Assembly: GCA_963854835.1 (NCBI GenBank)
Contig: OY978528.1
Coordinates: 56,068,761-56,132,760, forward strand
Direction of reading: 5' to 3'
DNA length: 64,000 bases
DNA from: Megamerina dolium
Taxonomy: Eukaryota > Arthropoda > Insecta > Diptera > Megamerinidae
The notes below the pieces were generated by a model that saw only the letters and a program-made list of their open reading frames with translations, had not been told where the DNA came from and did not search any database. A program made the translations under genes and the position numbers. Of the stretch, positions 46,136-60,112 are shown piece by piece; position 1 is the stretch's first letter; the number at the start of each line of letters is the position of its first letter.

Positions 46136-47206
46136 AAACTAGTAACGAACGAACGAACGAACTCACGAACCCCCATTATGTACTAGATCAGTCAGGAATG
46201 CTAGAAAGCTAAAATGAAAAGATGTGATTTGATTGAAATAAATTTTAATCTGCAGTATAACTTCTCTTACGATTAATATATTTTTTCCAATTAATTTACT
46301 CTAGAATAATTTATGAATAGTCTCCAAAACACCCCTCATTTGATGAAAATCGTTTCAGAATAGAGTCAAATTTTTGGAATAAGCAGGATATTTAACAAAT
46401 TCATAGTGTAAAACCTTGAATTTAGCCATCGCAAAAAGACCTTTCCGAACAGTTGTATTATTCTAATGAAACCTGTTCTATTTCTTCTCTAAATCTGGTC
46501 TATTTTCTCGAACACAGTTCATCCAAAAGGCATGTTGGTATGCATATATATTTTCCTGTTACTTTTTTATAAGTTTGGAGGTAATCAATCAACAATATTG
46601 AGTTTGATGGCTTTGCTCTGTAGTTGAACAACCGAGCTCAGTCAACTCTGTAGTATGTTGTCCCAGTGCAAGAAATCGATACACAAAATCAATTTTATTC
46701 TTTTGCAAACGGTCCAAATGTTCTTTGAGAAAGTTTGAAAACAATTTTGTACCATTATTAGCAAATTCGACCACCATCTCGCAAATAAATAGTAGCTCTG
46801 TGAACCTCAAATTATTAGTTAGTAGTTTCTTCGGTAGTAGATCTCGATCAGGGATACCCTCCAAGGAGGCCAGCTTAAATTCTTCAATAAAATGCGGATA
46901 AGCCTTGCTAAAAAAATTATTTTGTCATGGTACAGTATTCTGGTTTTTCAAGTTCCTAAAAATACAATGACACATCTACTTTGCTGCATCGACAACAGTG
47001 GCTGCAAGCGACTACGCAAGCAAAATTCTTCAAGTGAATGGGTCGGAGAACACTGTAGAAGACACTCAGCTAATTGATGCCTAAGTGATACCAATAAAAC
47101 TCATACTGTTCACTGTTATACAATACAATAAAATTAACATTCAAAATGGCACACAACACTAATCTCTGTGTTGGTACGAATGAGTGAGAAAATAAAGAAA
47201 AAATAT
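46136..47206. other. spacer with one unidentified minus-strand frame
   Basis: A (CGAA)n tract is at 46146-46162. A minus-strand frame at 46589-46864, open upstream to about 46910, gives a peptide of unbiased composition ('LLPKKLLTNNLRFTELLF'), but I do not recognise it. Its flanks carry stops. It may be a transposase fragment. Confidence 0.4.
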
Positions 47207-47907
47207 TGGGTGTGTGAATTAGTAACCGGTCTTTTACGTTACATGGCGCCACACGTAAAAGCGATGTCGTACATCATTGTTCAAAATATCATTTTAAATG
47301 TCTATTCATTTACTGTCAAAATCAGTCAAAAGTTTTCAATTTGGTTATACGCATAATATTTTTTTTCACTATGGAAAGATTTGAGAATTGGCGAGAAAAA
47401 CAGCGTTTGCGTCAAGTTTTGTTAAGATACTTTTTTTCCAAAGAAAAGTGCGGCTGGAAGTCTTCGTTTGCCAAAGTCAAAGAACGCTCTGGACAGCTGA
47501 AAAATTTTGGAGAGGAGGTTTTGGAAACATTATCCGACCAAGACCTGGTCGAATCATTACGGGAGAGCTGTACCGACAACAATTGATGCGATTGAAGAGA
47601 GCAATGATCGAGAAACGGCCGAAATATAGAACCACATACGAGTCGGTAATTTTTCAACATAACAACGCGCGACAACACATTGCTATTCCGGTGAAAAACT
47701 ATTTTTCTAATAGCAGATGGGAAGTTTTATCCCAGCCACCTTATACCCCAGACCTGGCTCCTTCACATTACCACTTGTTATGGTCCATGTAGAACAAATT
47801 GTAAGAAAGATGGGGAACAATACTTTAAATGACATATTTTTTAGAGAATTTCAAAAATAAATGATTTTTGAACATTAAAAAAGGGCGGTTACTAATTCAC
47901 ACAAAAT
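47207..47907 (+). mobile_element. Tc1/mariner-type deletion derivative with terminal inverted repeats
   Basis: TGTGTGAATTAGTAACCG at 47211-47228 is repeated perfectly in inverse at 47886-47903, flanked by TA. Inside, a frame beginning at 47371 gives a mariner-like N-terminus for only ~12 residues before diverging. The frame at 47388-47792 carries 'ITGELYRQQLMRLKRAMIEK' and then the catalytic 'FQHNNARQH' and 'QPPYTPDLAPSHYH'. The usual HDN Asp reads as Asn, and the SD of SDYH reads SHYH. At about 700 bases it is roughly half the usual length. It is non-autonomous but retains ends that might be mobilised. Confidence 0.75.
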
Positions 47908-49331
<1,424 letters not shown>

Positions 49332-50379
49332 GACAAATATATATATTTTTTTTTTCTATAAAAGCTACGAGTACAATACGTATATAAAAGTTTATGCAAA
49401 TGAAAATGAAACTTTGTATTCTATTTGAATCTGCACATACAACACAGTAGATATACAAAATATGAAATTTATTGAAAACGAAAACCGACACTACAAAGGC
49501 ATTAAAATATTATTTATTAAATATTATATTTATACATAGTAGGTACAATTCATGTGTATGTATGTATGTATAATGACCTCCTTTGTTTGTAAAATTTGTT
49601 CAATTTAAAAATACAAGACAAGACCACAATGTCTCTTATTATTCTTCAATATATTTATATATGTATGTATAATAACACATGTTGTATTATTTGACAAAAA
49701 ATTTACATGCATAGAATAAATTTTATTTGCTTTTAAATGTTTTTTAGAAACTTATCGTTAGAAATTGTGGTTCATATCCAAAAAAAAAAGTATTTTCTTT
49801 CAAGATAGCTATTGAGATATGTCCCAATTTTCCAAATATTGAACCAAGTTTGACGGCGCATGCATACGATCGATGACCAAATGCTCTAAAGCAAAAATTG
49901 GAACACATTTTTCCATGTTTTAATTTTGAAAACGTTTTGAAAAATATTTAGCATGGTATTTCTTTCACAAGGTTTAGTTAAGCTACTAGTGTTCATGGCA
50001 CTCCTATTGAAGGTTTTCTAGCTTAGATTCTTTCATGATAAGTTCGTTGTTTATCCGTGCGAAGAATGAACTCGGTTAGGATCACTTTTTTTTTTCTTAT
50101 TTTCTGAAAACACAGAAAAGAAATATGTAATATACAGTTTTTCCTTAAACACAAGTCAACTGATATGAATGTAGAATGTGAGGATCAGTGGAAATAAATA
50201 GTAAATGTTCAAAATAAAGAATTGAAAGAAATCCCTCCAATATCCATGTCCCCTAAACGCATGTAAAAGATCACAACCTATTGCAACACTTCTTGAACAA
50301 ATATGTAAATTAGAATCTGTATAAAAACAATATTTCCGATGAATATAAAGAAGATGTTTGATAGTACTACGGTCAATTC
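49332..50379. other. AT-rich spacer, no gene recognised
   Basis: Short (TATG)n tracts are near 49555-49570 and 49660-49670. No gene was identified. Confidence 0.5.
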
Positions 50380-50925
50380 CTATTTCTTTAAACCACGTCT
50401 TTGAAATCCTTCCTTATTTACTTTTTAGCTAATCAAGCTCAAATAGGTTGTGGTTCAAAATGTAGTCAATATAATCATTCGTTGTTACTCGGCCATTAAC
50501 TAATTAACATTTCCCAACCATATTGCAATTCATGCACCCCTAATACATAAATGGTCTGTTGCCAAACTTCACTGATAACCACATATGTTTTCCCTTCAAG
50601 TTTTCACCCTTCTTTCGTCACATCTACCTCCACTCATCTGAATCAAGCCTGTGGATTTTCATCTCATCCGACTATAGTACTCTATATTTCAATACTTTCT
50701 CACCGATGTGAGAATTCATTTTTTATGCGATTCAATATGGTTACTTAACGTTGAACCGGTCTTTTAATAAACTTTCACGGAGCACAGTTCAGACGGTTTC
50801 ATTGCAAATTTTAATGTTGTCATGACCAGCTTAGAGGACATCCTATCTTTATTACTAACTTTGCGGGTACTTTTGAAATAAACTTCGCCTAAAATACAAT
50901 TAGTTCTGCTGACATACGTACTTGA
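50380..50925 (-). mobile_element. Tc1-like transposon remnant
   Basis: Minus-strand reading from 50680 downward gives 'SDEMKIHRLDSDEW', then 'RKKGE', 'SVKFGNRPFMY.GCM' and 'VNGRVTTNDYIDYIL'. This is the order of blocks around and after the first catalytic Asp of Tc1 transposases (SDE...NR.GSDG...KKGE...TVKFGGGS.M.WGC). Upstream, near 50780-50830, are 'RRCL/SVKVY'-like residues of the preceding linker. Many stops and frameshifts are present. Confidence 0.65.
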
Positions 50926-50954
50926 ACTGCATAGAAAACATTTGATATTATATC

Positions 50955-52302
50955 CAAACATTGCTATCCACACCATAAAAACCATGAGTCGTTTCAAGAT
51001 ATGCCACTGGAACGCAACGGCTTAAGCCAGCACCGTTTGTAACTAATTCAATTCCTTGAATCCAACCAGATCGACATAATGATGATATCTGAGACCCATT
51101 TGACTGACAAAAATTGCTACCGAATACCACATTACAAACTGTACACCTCAAATCATCCTCATGATAAGGCACGGGGTGGAACTGCCATATTGATAAAAAG
51201 CAGAATAAAACATCAGGTTCTCGTAGGTTTCAGTAAAGTCTACTTGCAAGCAACATCTATATGCCTGGAAGAGTACACCTCTAAGCTAGTATTATCTGCG
51301 ATTTACTGTCCCCCAAGATACAGTATTACCGAACAGTAATATAAAAATTTTTCTCAAATTTTGGTAACAAATTCTTTATTGCTAGCGATTTCAACGCCAA
51401 ACACACTTACTGGGGTTCCCGCTTAATAACTCCAAAAGGCAGAAGACTATACTCAATCATTACTAACCACGGCTTCGATGTAATCTCAAATGTCAACCGA
51501 CATATTGGACGACGGACAAGAGGAAGATACCCGATCTGATAGACTTTAGAGTCGCCAAAGGTTTGCAGATGAGAAATATCTCCACAGAGACTTAGACAGC
51601 ACTCGAAAAATTCTACCAGTTGCTCTCATTAGCTCTCAGCTCAGCCACATGCACAAGGGTGTATAAGCAATCAAACTAAAGCCCACACACACCAGTCGAC
51701 ATTGAATTGCTAGTAACACAGAAAAGAAGACTCCGAAGGCAATGGCAAGAATTCAGGTCACTCAAATCGGCCTATTCTCCCTGATTCCCCCATCCCATAG
51801 AAGCTACTAAACTCCTGCAGACTCATCTCGATTCTCTCGAAATCTGGTTAGTAAAATGGCGCATAAAAATCAATGAATCAAAGAGCGTACATGTAACCTT
51901 CACTCTAAGGCTAGATACATATCCCTCACTTAAAATAAATGGCCAATCAGTTCCACAATGTTCCTCAACAAAATACTTGGGTATTCACCTCGACAAAAGG
52001 CTGATCTGGAACAATTACATAGAGGCAAAAAAAAACTCAGATCAAGCTAAAAATTAATCAATTATGGTGGCTGTTACACAAAAGCTCAAAGTTGAATCTC
52101 GAATACAAAGTGCTATTATATAAAGCAATTGTTGATGAGCACAGGCCATCGACGATTGAAAAGAAAAGACACATTGAATACACTGTGAAATTGCTCAACC
52201 TTGCGACTCAACAAATTGTAATGGAACATAGGGAATGTCACATAATTCTAAGTTGGTTTGTAAGATTTGAATTCAATAAATTCATGGTATTAAAAAAAAA
52301 GA
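50955..52302 (+). mobile_element. Jockey-clade element, deleted second copy
   Basis: Homology to the intact element starts near CCAAACATTGCTATCCA at 50955, just before the ORF2 ATG (ATGAGTCG at 50983). It continues through the endonuclease start, with 'MMISETHLTDKN' and 'GGTAILIKSRIKH' in frame at 51079-51339. Compared with the intact ORF2 there are at least four internal deletions: about residues 203-257, 314-362, 373-671 (removing the reverse transcriptase core) and 784-865. The copy ends with the normal 3' UTR and an A-run at 52293-52301. It is a dead, 5'-truncated copy. Confidence 0.88.
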
Positions 52303-52790
52303 TTTTATATAAAACATATTTTTTCACTTTGGGCAAGTCTACCACTTACATAATCTTACAATAATATTTTTGGAAATTTCTATAAAAACACGATATATTG
52401 ACACTTTATAAAAACGCAATTCCTGTTCTTATTTTCATGATTTCGTTCTTTGTTTTGTTTTTTTTTTTTGTTTTATAACAAGCGGCTTAGCATAATGTGG
52501 CATATGTACCGTATTATGCTATGCTAAAATTCAAATATTAAGTTTGACATTTTATAATTCATTAGAACAAACATATCGTAAACAGGTCATTTACTTTATA
52601 TTTGTATACGATTTATGTAAATATATTTTAATTATAGCAAAACAAATAAATAAAAGAAGTATAAATTAATAGGGCTAATATTTTATTTAAATTGCGTTTT
52701 ATATAATTAATGTTTGTTTCGGAAACTTACTTTTAGCAAAACTAGTTAAATAATTCCTCCGATATTCGCGCTGACACTACTACAAGTTTT
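52303..52790. other. AT-rich spacer, no gene recognised
   Basis: AT-rich; poly-T at 52459-52470. Nothing else was identified. Confidence 0.5.
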
Positions 52791-53085
52791 CGCCTTTTGT
52801 GTAGTAATAGAATTTATCTATCTTAAAACCAGGATAACAGTAACAATTTCAGCCTGGAGATCAAGCGAAGGGTAATTCATGCAGACAGGTACTAGTTTGG
52901 ACAAAGTAAGCAATTGAGAAGTTGAGCCCTACCTCTAAGAACAAAAAACACACTCTACAAACTTCCGCACTTTCCACTTGAGAGAATATCTGGAGAAAAG
53001 CCCTACGCGTGACCTTTGAGCCTATTTGCGTTGGTTGCGAGAATCGAATAAGGTACAACCATGTGCTTGCAAATACTGGCATAAT
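52791..53085 (+). mobile_element. LINE fragment (RTE/BovB-like), reverse transcriptase thumb
   Basis: The plus strand CAGCCTGGAGATCAAGCG (52852 on) and the following 'Y.FGQSKQLRS..LP.RTKNTLYK' parallel 57923-58030, where the same region reads 'SLEIMRRITLANRCYFGLSN'. It is a short, stop-containing fragment. Confidence 0.6.
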
Positions 53086-54253
53086 TAGGCATAATTAGGT
53101 TTTCGCTCAATCATCTCGAACGACGATCCCGCAGCCATTACATACCAATTTTGAAGAAACTATTAAAAACACATGTCACTTTGAATTATTCTTTATAATT
53201 AAATGTAGCATCAAAGTTGATACTGTTGATACATTATAATTGTGTTAGAATAATATTGTAATTAATCAAAACACATTATAATCGTATGTATTGCATATTG
53301 CTAAAAATGAATTAAAAACAAAATAATAATTATAGTGGTTTTAAATCAAACAGAATAAAATTAATTTAACCAACTACAAGAAGTGACAGCTTTAAAATTG
53401 CATTCTATACCATTATTGTTATATATAAACAGTCTCCAAGTACAAGTACGATACAAAGAAAAAATACAAGATCATGTTTCCATGTATTTTTAAATAACAC
53501 TATTTGAATTCCAAGCTTTTCACACAACTCAGTATCCTCAAATCAGTAATTAATAATAAAAGAAATACATACACATACGTGTATATTCGTACATTTAATA
53601 AGTATCTTTTGTAGAAAAATCATCGCAAACGTCATAATCTCAATTTTCTGACATTCATCAGTTGAATATTCATACAGGTATGTATCTACCCAAGTCTATA
53701 TGTGTGTAATTTATGCATAAGCGAATATGGACATGAATATGATCACTTCATGAAGATCAACGTCAAAATATTAAATGATTGCAAACTTGACTCAGTATAT
53801 ACTATATACTAAATGCAAGTACATGAATAATGATGGTGATGACGATGATGATGAAGGTTTTGATGATAAATATGATGACGATGATGAATTCTAAAGAAAA
53901 ATCAAATATGCATATATCGTATTTATGTTTATTTTATTTTTGCCTTATAGCAAATAGAGTAAATTGTATTGTCAGTTAGCCAAAGAGATTGACAATCCAG
54001 TAATTCTGTTTGCAATTGGAAGCATGTTACAGTGAAAAAATATATTAATTTAATGATTTAAAAGGGCCATTGTTTGAAAAATCATTGATTTGAGTAAACC
54101 ATTGAAAATATAAAAAATACCTTAACAACATTAGGATAGAAAACAGTAACGTACCGATTATCTCGAGAACATTTGTAATAGGTGTACGAATATATTCTGG
54201 CTGAAGACAAACATACTTAAGGTCTCCCACAAACAGACGCGGTACAGTACAGT
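53086..54253. other. AT-rich spacer with (GAT)n tract
   Basis: A GATGGTGATGACGATGATGA-type trinucleotide repeat lies at about 53830-53887. No gene was recognised. Confidence 0.6.
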
Positions 54254-55153
54254 CAGAGCTGTAAAAGAATTGAATCATTACGGAATTCACTCACCCTTAA
54301 TTCATTTAAAAGCTGCATCAACGAGGCTGCACTCTTTTGCTTCGAATTCATTAAAAAATGACAGACGAACCATTCATCATTCTCAAAAGCTTAAAATTAT
54401 CACACTCTCCAATTCAGTAAAGAGTGGGAATTGAAAAATATCAATCCCATTCTTCAAAGGCTTAAAAATATGAATGATGAATTCATTCAATATTATAACT
54501 CTTTTAAACTCTGAAATACTGGAAATATGATATTATTTATTACCATGAAAATCATAGCTGCTTTGGAACAAACCCCATGGTGTTATTATGAAGGTATAGC
54601 AAGTAGAGCAAGCTAGTGTGTTTCTTGTTTCATTTTCAACTTCTTCTTTTCCCATGTGTTTGTTGTTGTTTTATTTACTTTTTCTCCTTTTTTCATGAGA
54701 ACTCTCTCCAATGGCTCTACCTTGTGTTATTATACCATGACAAAACCAATCAGCTGAAGTGTGAAATTTGATGTAACTTGCACAGTACCCTGCAGTTTCC
54801 CCCTTTTTTCTTGTAGTAGGATGTAGAATCGAGCTGCTCATTTTATATAAAAATTAATACAAATATGATACACCCACTATATATCAAAAAAATTTTTAGC
54901 GAACTTTTTCAATTACAGAAAAAAATGTTCCATATAAAATGTCATAGCGTTTATCAAACCAAATATCGGATAGCTTTCCCATTCTTCAATTTTGTGTTGA
55001 CTTTGCGATGAAGAATTCTCTTCATCGAACTTATTCATTTTTATCAGCCTAAAGACTTCACACACTGAATGCTAGAAAAAAAAAGATTGCAGCTTTTCAA
55101 AATTTAAATAAAAGAATTAAAAGTGAAAATGAGTTCACACTTTTACAGCTCTG
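54254..55153. mobile_element. hAT-like non-autonomous element (about 900 bp)
   Basis: CAGAGCTGTAAAAG at 54254-54267 is matched by its perfect inverse CTTTTACAGCTCTG at 55140-55153. Just inside, both ends share further inverted similarity ending in AAAAGCTGCA. CAGAG is the usual start of hAT terminal repeats. The flanking octamers AGTACAGT (left) and GGTACAGT (right) agree at 7 of 8 bases, the duplication length expected for hAT insertion. The interior is AT-rich and has no transposase. The orientation is undefined. Confidence 0.75.
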
Positions 55154-55942
55154 GGTACAGTGCGATATAATCCCGTACGATATGCGGTATCAAATACCAT
55201 GATGGTATATGAGTTTTTATATGAGTTGTAAAAATGCTCATAATTTACAATATGTGTTGTCATAAATGCAATATTCTTTGGCTTTGTTTATCACAAAGAA
55301 AGTAAAATAGAGCTTAACTTTTACGTTTGTTAAAAATTTATTTTTCACAGAAGGTAATGCATATCGTACGGGATTAAAAAAGCATTGAAATTACTGTTGT
55401 AATTCTTCTGTAAATAATTTAAAATATAAATAGAATAAGCAAAATCTTATAGACTTGCCGAAGTAATTTAAAGTTCGTATTGAAGTAAAAAACGAGTCTT
55501 AAATTTAACAATACGATGATTTGCAAGTACGATTAATTGTTTTCACTCAATTATGAATTTATTGCGCAAAATATTCCTATTACTTCTTGTGCCTTGTGGC
55601 AGAGAAAGTGGACAAGTCACAGTGCAAGATTTTACAAAGTGCCCACAAAGATGCACCTCGTTAAACCTTAAAAAAAGCACAGATATAAATTTGTATATAA
55701 TACTTTTTTGAATCGTTACTCACTTATTTTACTAATGCTTTATTTTGTAAGAAGTGAAATGAAATACAATATATGTTAAAACGATACTTAGTATAAAATT
55801 CAAAAAATGTAAACATCAGATTTTATTACTTTGGAAGGTTTATAGTTCTTTACGCTTTAAATTAATTACTTTAATTTTTTATAACAAATTGAGAACATTT
55901 TATAAAAAAATAAAATAAATATGTGGCACTTAAAGCCCCAAA
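55154..55942. other. AT-rich spacer, no gene recognised
   Basis: AT-rich sequence, nothing identified. Confidence 0.5.
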
Positions 55943-56270
55943 GGGCTCATTGGCCGAGCTTCTCTTCCATTACTGTTGTGCGTCTTAAATTTGGACAGTA
56001 TTAGAAGGGACCTACTTATTTTAACCGGTTCCGAACGGCAGAACACTTGTGACATCACTTTTTCTGAGCTATGTCACAGAGTTCTTTTAGAAGCTTTTTC
56101 ATGGCAAGTTGTTACTGTCGGAAGAATTGCCAATTGCTTGCCGACAGGTGGGTACCATTCGAAAGAAAAATCTTATCGATATTAAATTTGTTATGCATCA
56201 GCCGGGGATTGAACCACGACCTACAGATCAGAAGGCGAACACACTAACCACTGAGCTACGGCACCCACCA
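55943..56270 (-). mobile_element. tRNA-derived SINE
   Basis: This is the best-preserved head. On the minus strand it starts GGGTGCCGTAGCTCAGTGG at 56269, with the B-box-like GTGGTTCAATCCCC near 56210, the standard body, and an end within CAGTAATGGAAGAGAAGCTC at about 55950. The tail (stem-loop and TAACC units) is absent or replaced. Confidence 0.8.
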
Positions 56271-56477
56271 TTTTATACAATTTTATATATTTTTTACCCA
56301 AAAATGCATACAAATTGAAAAAGGTACTATAAAAGGGATAAAACAAAGGCATAAATTCTGCCCCCTTTTTGAGTACGTTGAAATGATTAAAACTTCCAAA
56401 ACAGTTAGGTTATGTTTTTGATATCACCTTAGTTTTATTACTCCAATCTATGACATAAGTTTCAGTCGTTTACAAGA
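56271..56477. other. spacer
   Basis: No feature recognised. Confidence 0.4.
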
Positions 56478-56720
56478 GATGAATGTCGATAAACAACATT
56501 TACGCCATTGTATTTTATTCCGTGCTCAAATGAAAAAAGTACTACTGTAGCTGTGAAATTGAATAATTCGAGTTTGTGCCAAAATTATATGAATCTTAGA
56601 ACAGTACAAAAAACGTTTGCAAGATTTCGTGACAATAATTTTGGCTTTGAGGATGATTCACATACCGGTGCTCCAAATGACCAGATTAAAGAATGCTGTG
56701 GAGGAAAAAATAACATTCAT
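56478..56720 (+). mobile_element. mariner N-terminal fragment
   Basis: The plus-strand pieces 'MNVDKQHLRHCILF' (56480-56522) and 'TVQKTFARFRDNNFGFEDDS' then 'HTGAP' (about 56600-56680) match the DNA-binding domain of mellifera-type mariner transposases in sequence order. A frameshift lies between them. No catalytic part follows. Confidence 0.65.
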
Positions 56721-57689
56721 TGACCAAAGAAGTCGAAAAGTGATGTTTCTTCAAAACCACTAAGTTTATATCGCGAAGGGAACCATCACCTACCCGATAA
56801 ATGGCAATAGACCATAGATAGTAATGGCGAATAATTTGATTATTAAGCTTTGTAACAAATATGTTTTTAATAAAGATGAAATTCATGAAAAACATCACAG
56901 CATTTTTTTACACCTATTCAAATTATTTACCATTTCTTTGGCGTCGCCATATTTTCAGGCAGTGAAATAGAATGATCAGTGGATTATTTCACTAAAATTC
57001 TCATTTGAATTTGATAATAAAAATCCCTTTAAAAACTTCAATTTAAAAATGGCATTACCCCATAATAAATATACGTGCCACCTAACTCTCTTTTACTCTA
57101 CATGTACAAATAACATTTAATTTAATTAAATTTAATTTAATTATAACTATATAATTATATATTATATAATTATTGTATATTATTAACAATGCGTTTACCA
57201 AACAATTAATCACAGTACCAGTAGTAGACCAGAAATAGAACAGTTGTTGAGCCGCAATAAAGCAAATGCAATAATCTCCCTACAAACATATAAATATGTT
57301 ATCATACGTTCGCCCCATGTATAGATTTAAATACAGTTTGCAAACAACGAACATTGTTCAAAAAAATAGTAAGGGAAAACAACAGCGTCATAAAAAATAA
57401 TATTTAAATTATGCTATAACCATATAATAATTTTTATTTACATTATTTTGACATTCCGATGACAGGTACACAATTCGATTCAATTGTTAAATCAACTGTG
57501 TTAAAATAACATACTGTAGACTACTGTACGAGCATAATTTTTCTCATTTTCGATCATCTTTATTGGAAAATTTTTTTAAACCATTATGAAGTGTCATGTG
57601 CTATTGGTCATTTAATGTATATGTTAAACTCAAAAATTATATACTATATCATGTTTTCGAATTGCTGAACGTATCAAATGCTGTATTAT
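56721..57689. other. AT-rich spacer, no gene recognised
   Basis: AT-rich, including near-palindromic (TTTAAT)n and ATATAT blocks at 57118-57190. Nothing else was identified. Confidence 0.5.
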
Positions 57690-58420
57690 TATTACTTAAT
57701 AGATCGAAGACATAATCGCATCAACTCGCAAGCAGTCAATGCAGCATTCTCTAAATTGCAACGAAAGTCACGTCGAATGGGTCTTACGGTGAACGAGGGC
57801 AAGGTACCTAGTGTCTACAAGCAAAGGGTTGGACAACACGTCACTATTGACAATTACACTTTCGAGGTGGTGAAGGACTTCGTCTATCTTGGAATCAGCA
57901 TCAACAACTGCAATGACGTCAGCCTGGAGATCATGCGTAGGATAACTCTTGCTAACAGGTGTTACTTTGGGCTGAGTAATCAATTGAGTAGTCGAGCCCC
58001 CTCTCGAAGATCGAAAATCACACTCTACAAGTCCCTTATTATTCCTTTCCTAACATATGGCGCAGAAGCCTGGACAATTTCCACCACATATGAGAGGATG
58101 TTTGGAGTTTCCAAGTTTTTTTTTTGACATAATCTAGCGATTCAAAATCCAGCGACTGCGCTGGTTGAGTCATGTCGACCGAATGGATAAGGTCGCTCCA
58201 GCGAAGAGGGTATTTAATTCGGCACCCGCTGGAGGACACTGAAGAAGAGGAAGACTAAACCTCCGTTGGAAGGACCAAGTGTTCGGTAACCTGGCAGCGC
58301 TTGGAATATCCAATTGGTGCCAGCAAGCGAAGAACAGAGAAGACTGACGCCGCATTATATGTTCGGCCTAAATCGATCATCGGTTGTTATAGCCACATAA
58401 GAAGAAGAAGAAAAAGATCG
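57690..58420 (+). mobile_element. LINE fragment (RTE/BovB-like), 3' third
   Basis: The frame at 57678-58127 gives the region after the reverse transcriptase catalytic core: 'SRRMGLTVNEGK', 'VTIDNYTFEVVKDFVYLGI', 'ITLANRCYFGLSNQLSSRA', 'ITLYKSLIIPFLTYGAEAWT'. After a frameshift, 58140-58340 carries 'IQRLRWLSHVDRMD..APA' and 'GRLNLRWKDQVFGNLAALGI', the usual C-terminus. An (AAG)n-rich tail is at 58399-58418. The family is inferred from the 'YGAEAW' and 'RWKD' motifs; the precise clade is uncertain. Non-functional. Confidence 0.75.
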
Positions 58421-59544
58421 AATACAGAACAATGCTTGATTTGTAGATAGAAGTGGATGTGTCAGAGTGAACCTGGCCACTCAGGTAAGTGATGTCCATT
58501 GTACCATGGATTTATTATTGTTTTCCTTTTTAAGAGTATCGAAAACGAATTGCTTGTTGACATTTTTCGAATAGCACTACCAATCAAATATGTCAGTAGT
58601 AAGTTAAGTTCGTGCGTTACTTTAATATTCATATATAATACAATAAATGTATTTATGTATAGACGATTGCACGAAGATGGAAATTGAAATCATGTTTTTG
58701 CATACTTACTCACGTTCACAGTAATGTTAATGTATAATAAAGTAATAACAATATTAGCAATTATGAATATCATGAAAATTTATTATATCGAATTTTAATT
58801 AATTACTATAGTAGGCAATGGCAATTGCTTTTTATATCAATATTGTTTACCCGATTTATTTGCAACAAATCACTGCAAAACAATGACATTTTAACGCATT
58901 ATCGCTCATTATACGAACACTTCACATACAATCGAAATACGTAATTACATTAAATGTATGTCGAATTCTTTTTAATTAAAACATATCTATTTTTTGCTCT
59001 CTCTCTCTCTCTCTCTTTTTATACCATTTATTTACTTAATAATAGTTTTTTTTTTTGTTTTTGGGAATTTATTTTCAATTTTTTTGTGGTTTATAATTTG
59101 CAAATTATAGAAACAATAACAAATGAGTGTGACACAATTTTAAATTTATATTAATTTTTGACTACTTCATTTGCTACTGCATTCAAAATTAATAGTACGA
59201 GTAGTAAAAAAAGCTGTCTAAACATTGGTAATTATACATATGTACATAAATAAATTTTTATTTTATTTCATTTAATTTTTTTTAAATCTATTTTTAATTA
59301 ATTCTTCTAAATGAATTAGACAGTGAGAGAATATAAATTAAAGAATAATTTAACTTCTTGATGAAGATGGATATATGATTAAATTGTTAATTTAAAAATA
59401 GAAAGTTCGAAATTTTTTTAATTGCACAGTATTACCGTTGATATTCTGATTAATTTTTCGCTGATTATTAAAATCCTTACACATACTACAGACAGTATCA
59501 AATGATGTAAAATTAGTTTCACACATATTTAATCTTAGGGGGTC
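58421..59544. other. AT-rich spacer, no gene recognised
   Basis: A (CT)n tract lies at 58998-59017. Nothing else was identified. Confidence 0.55.
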
Positions 59545-60112
59545 TTGCTCAATTCAAAGGCATTCCTAATCGTGTTGGTGTACTTTTGGGAACAAAAAAA
59601 AAGTGTGGAGCGTGGCTGTGTACCAGTTGCCATTGAGGGTAGACCTATAATTTCTTCATTTTTTATCAATAATTTACGTGTTATTATTGCTCCAAAAGTT
59701 TGCTATTCACAAAGCCTCTGTGCCAGAAGTGAGTCTGATTATTTAATACAATTGGATATCAAAACAGTAGATCGACTTCCAGCTGTTTATACGCCCAATT
59801 ACTTAACTCTCGTCGAATGCGATGGTTTGTTGACTTCAATTTTTACAACATATGTATCTTGGATCTATCTAAGCTAAGATCCTTGCAATAACGAAACTAT
59901 AAATTGGGATCTGACTTCAAAGGCGGTGATATTTTCATCAGGGCGCGCCCAATTTCATTAATGGTGGATGGGAGTCCAAAAGAGTAAATTGAATGCAAAG
60001 GTTTTCCGATGATGTTTTCCGTAAGTATTTTCTGTAAACATTTCTTACTGGACACTGATTTCGCAAATAAATTTCAACAATATCTGAACGCTGCTCGGGT
60101 GTAATACAAACA
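59545..60112 (-). mobile_element. DUF4817/DDE-type transposase remnant
   Basis: The minus strand from 60105 gives 'TPEQRSDIVEIYLRNQCPVR' and 'NVYRKYLRK', a typical DUF4817 helix-turn-helix. 'STFTLLDS'-like residues follow, then 'PDENITAFEVRS' near 59900-59945. Further down, near 59715-59750, 'QTHFWHRGFVNSK' parallels the 'HFWLNGYVNKQ' block before the DDE core. Stops and frameshifts occur throughout. The plus-strand 110-codon frame over the same bases is a by-product. Confidence 0.6.

Noticed and set aside
59545..59877. 110-codon plus-strand frame
   Set aside because: The minus strand of the same bases carries the degraded DUF4817-type transposase, so the plus frame is a by-product.
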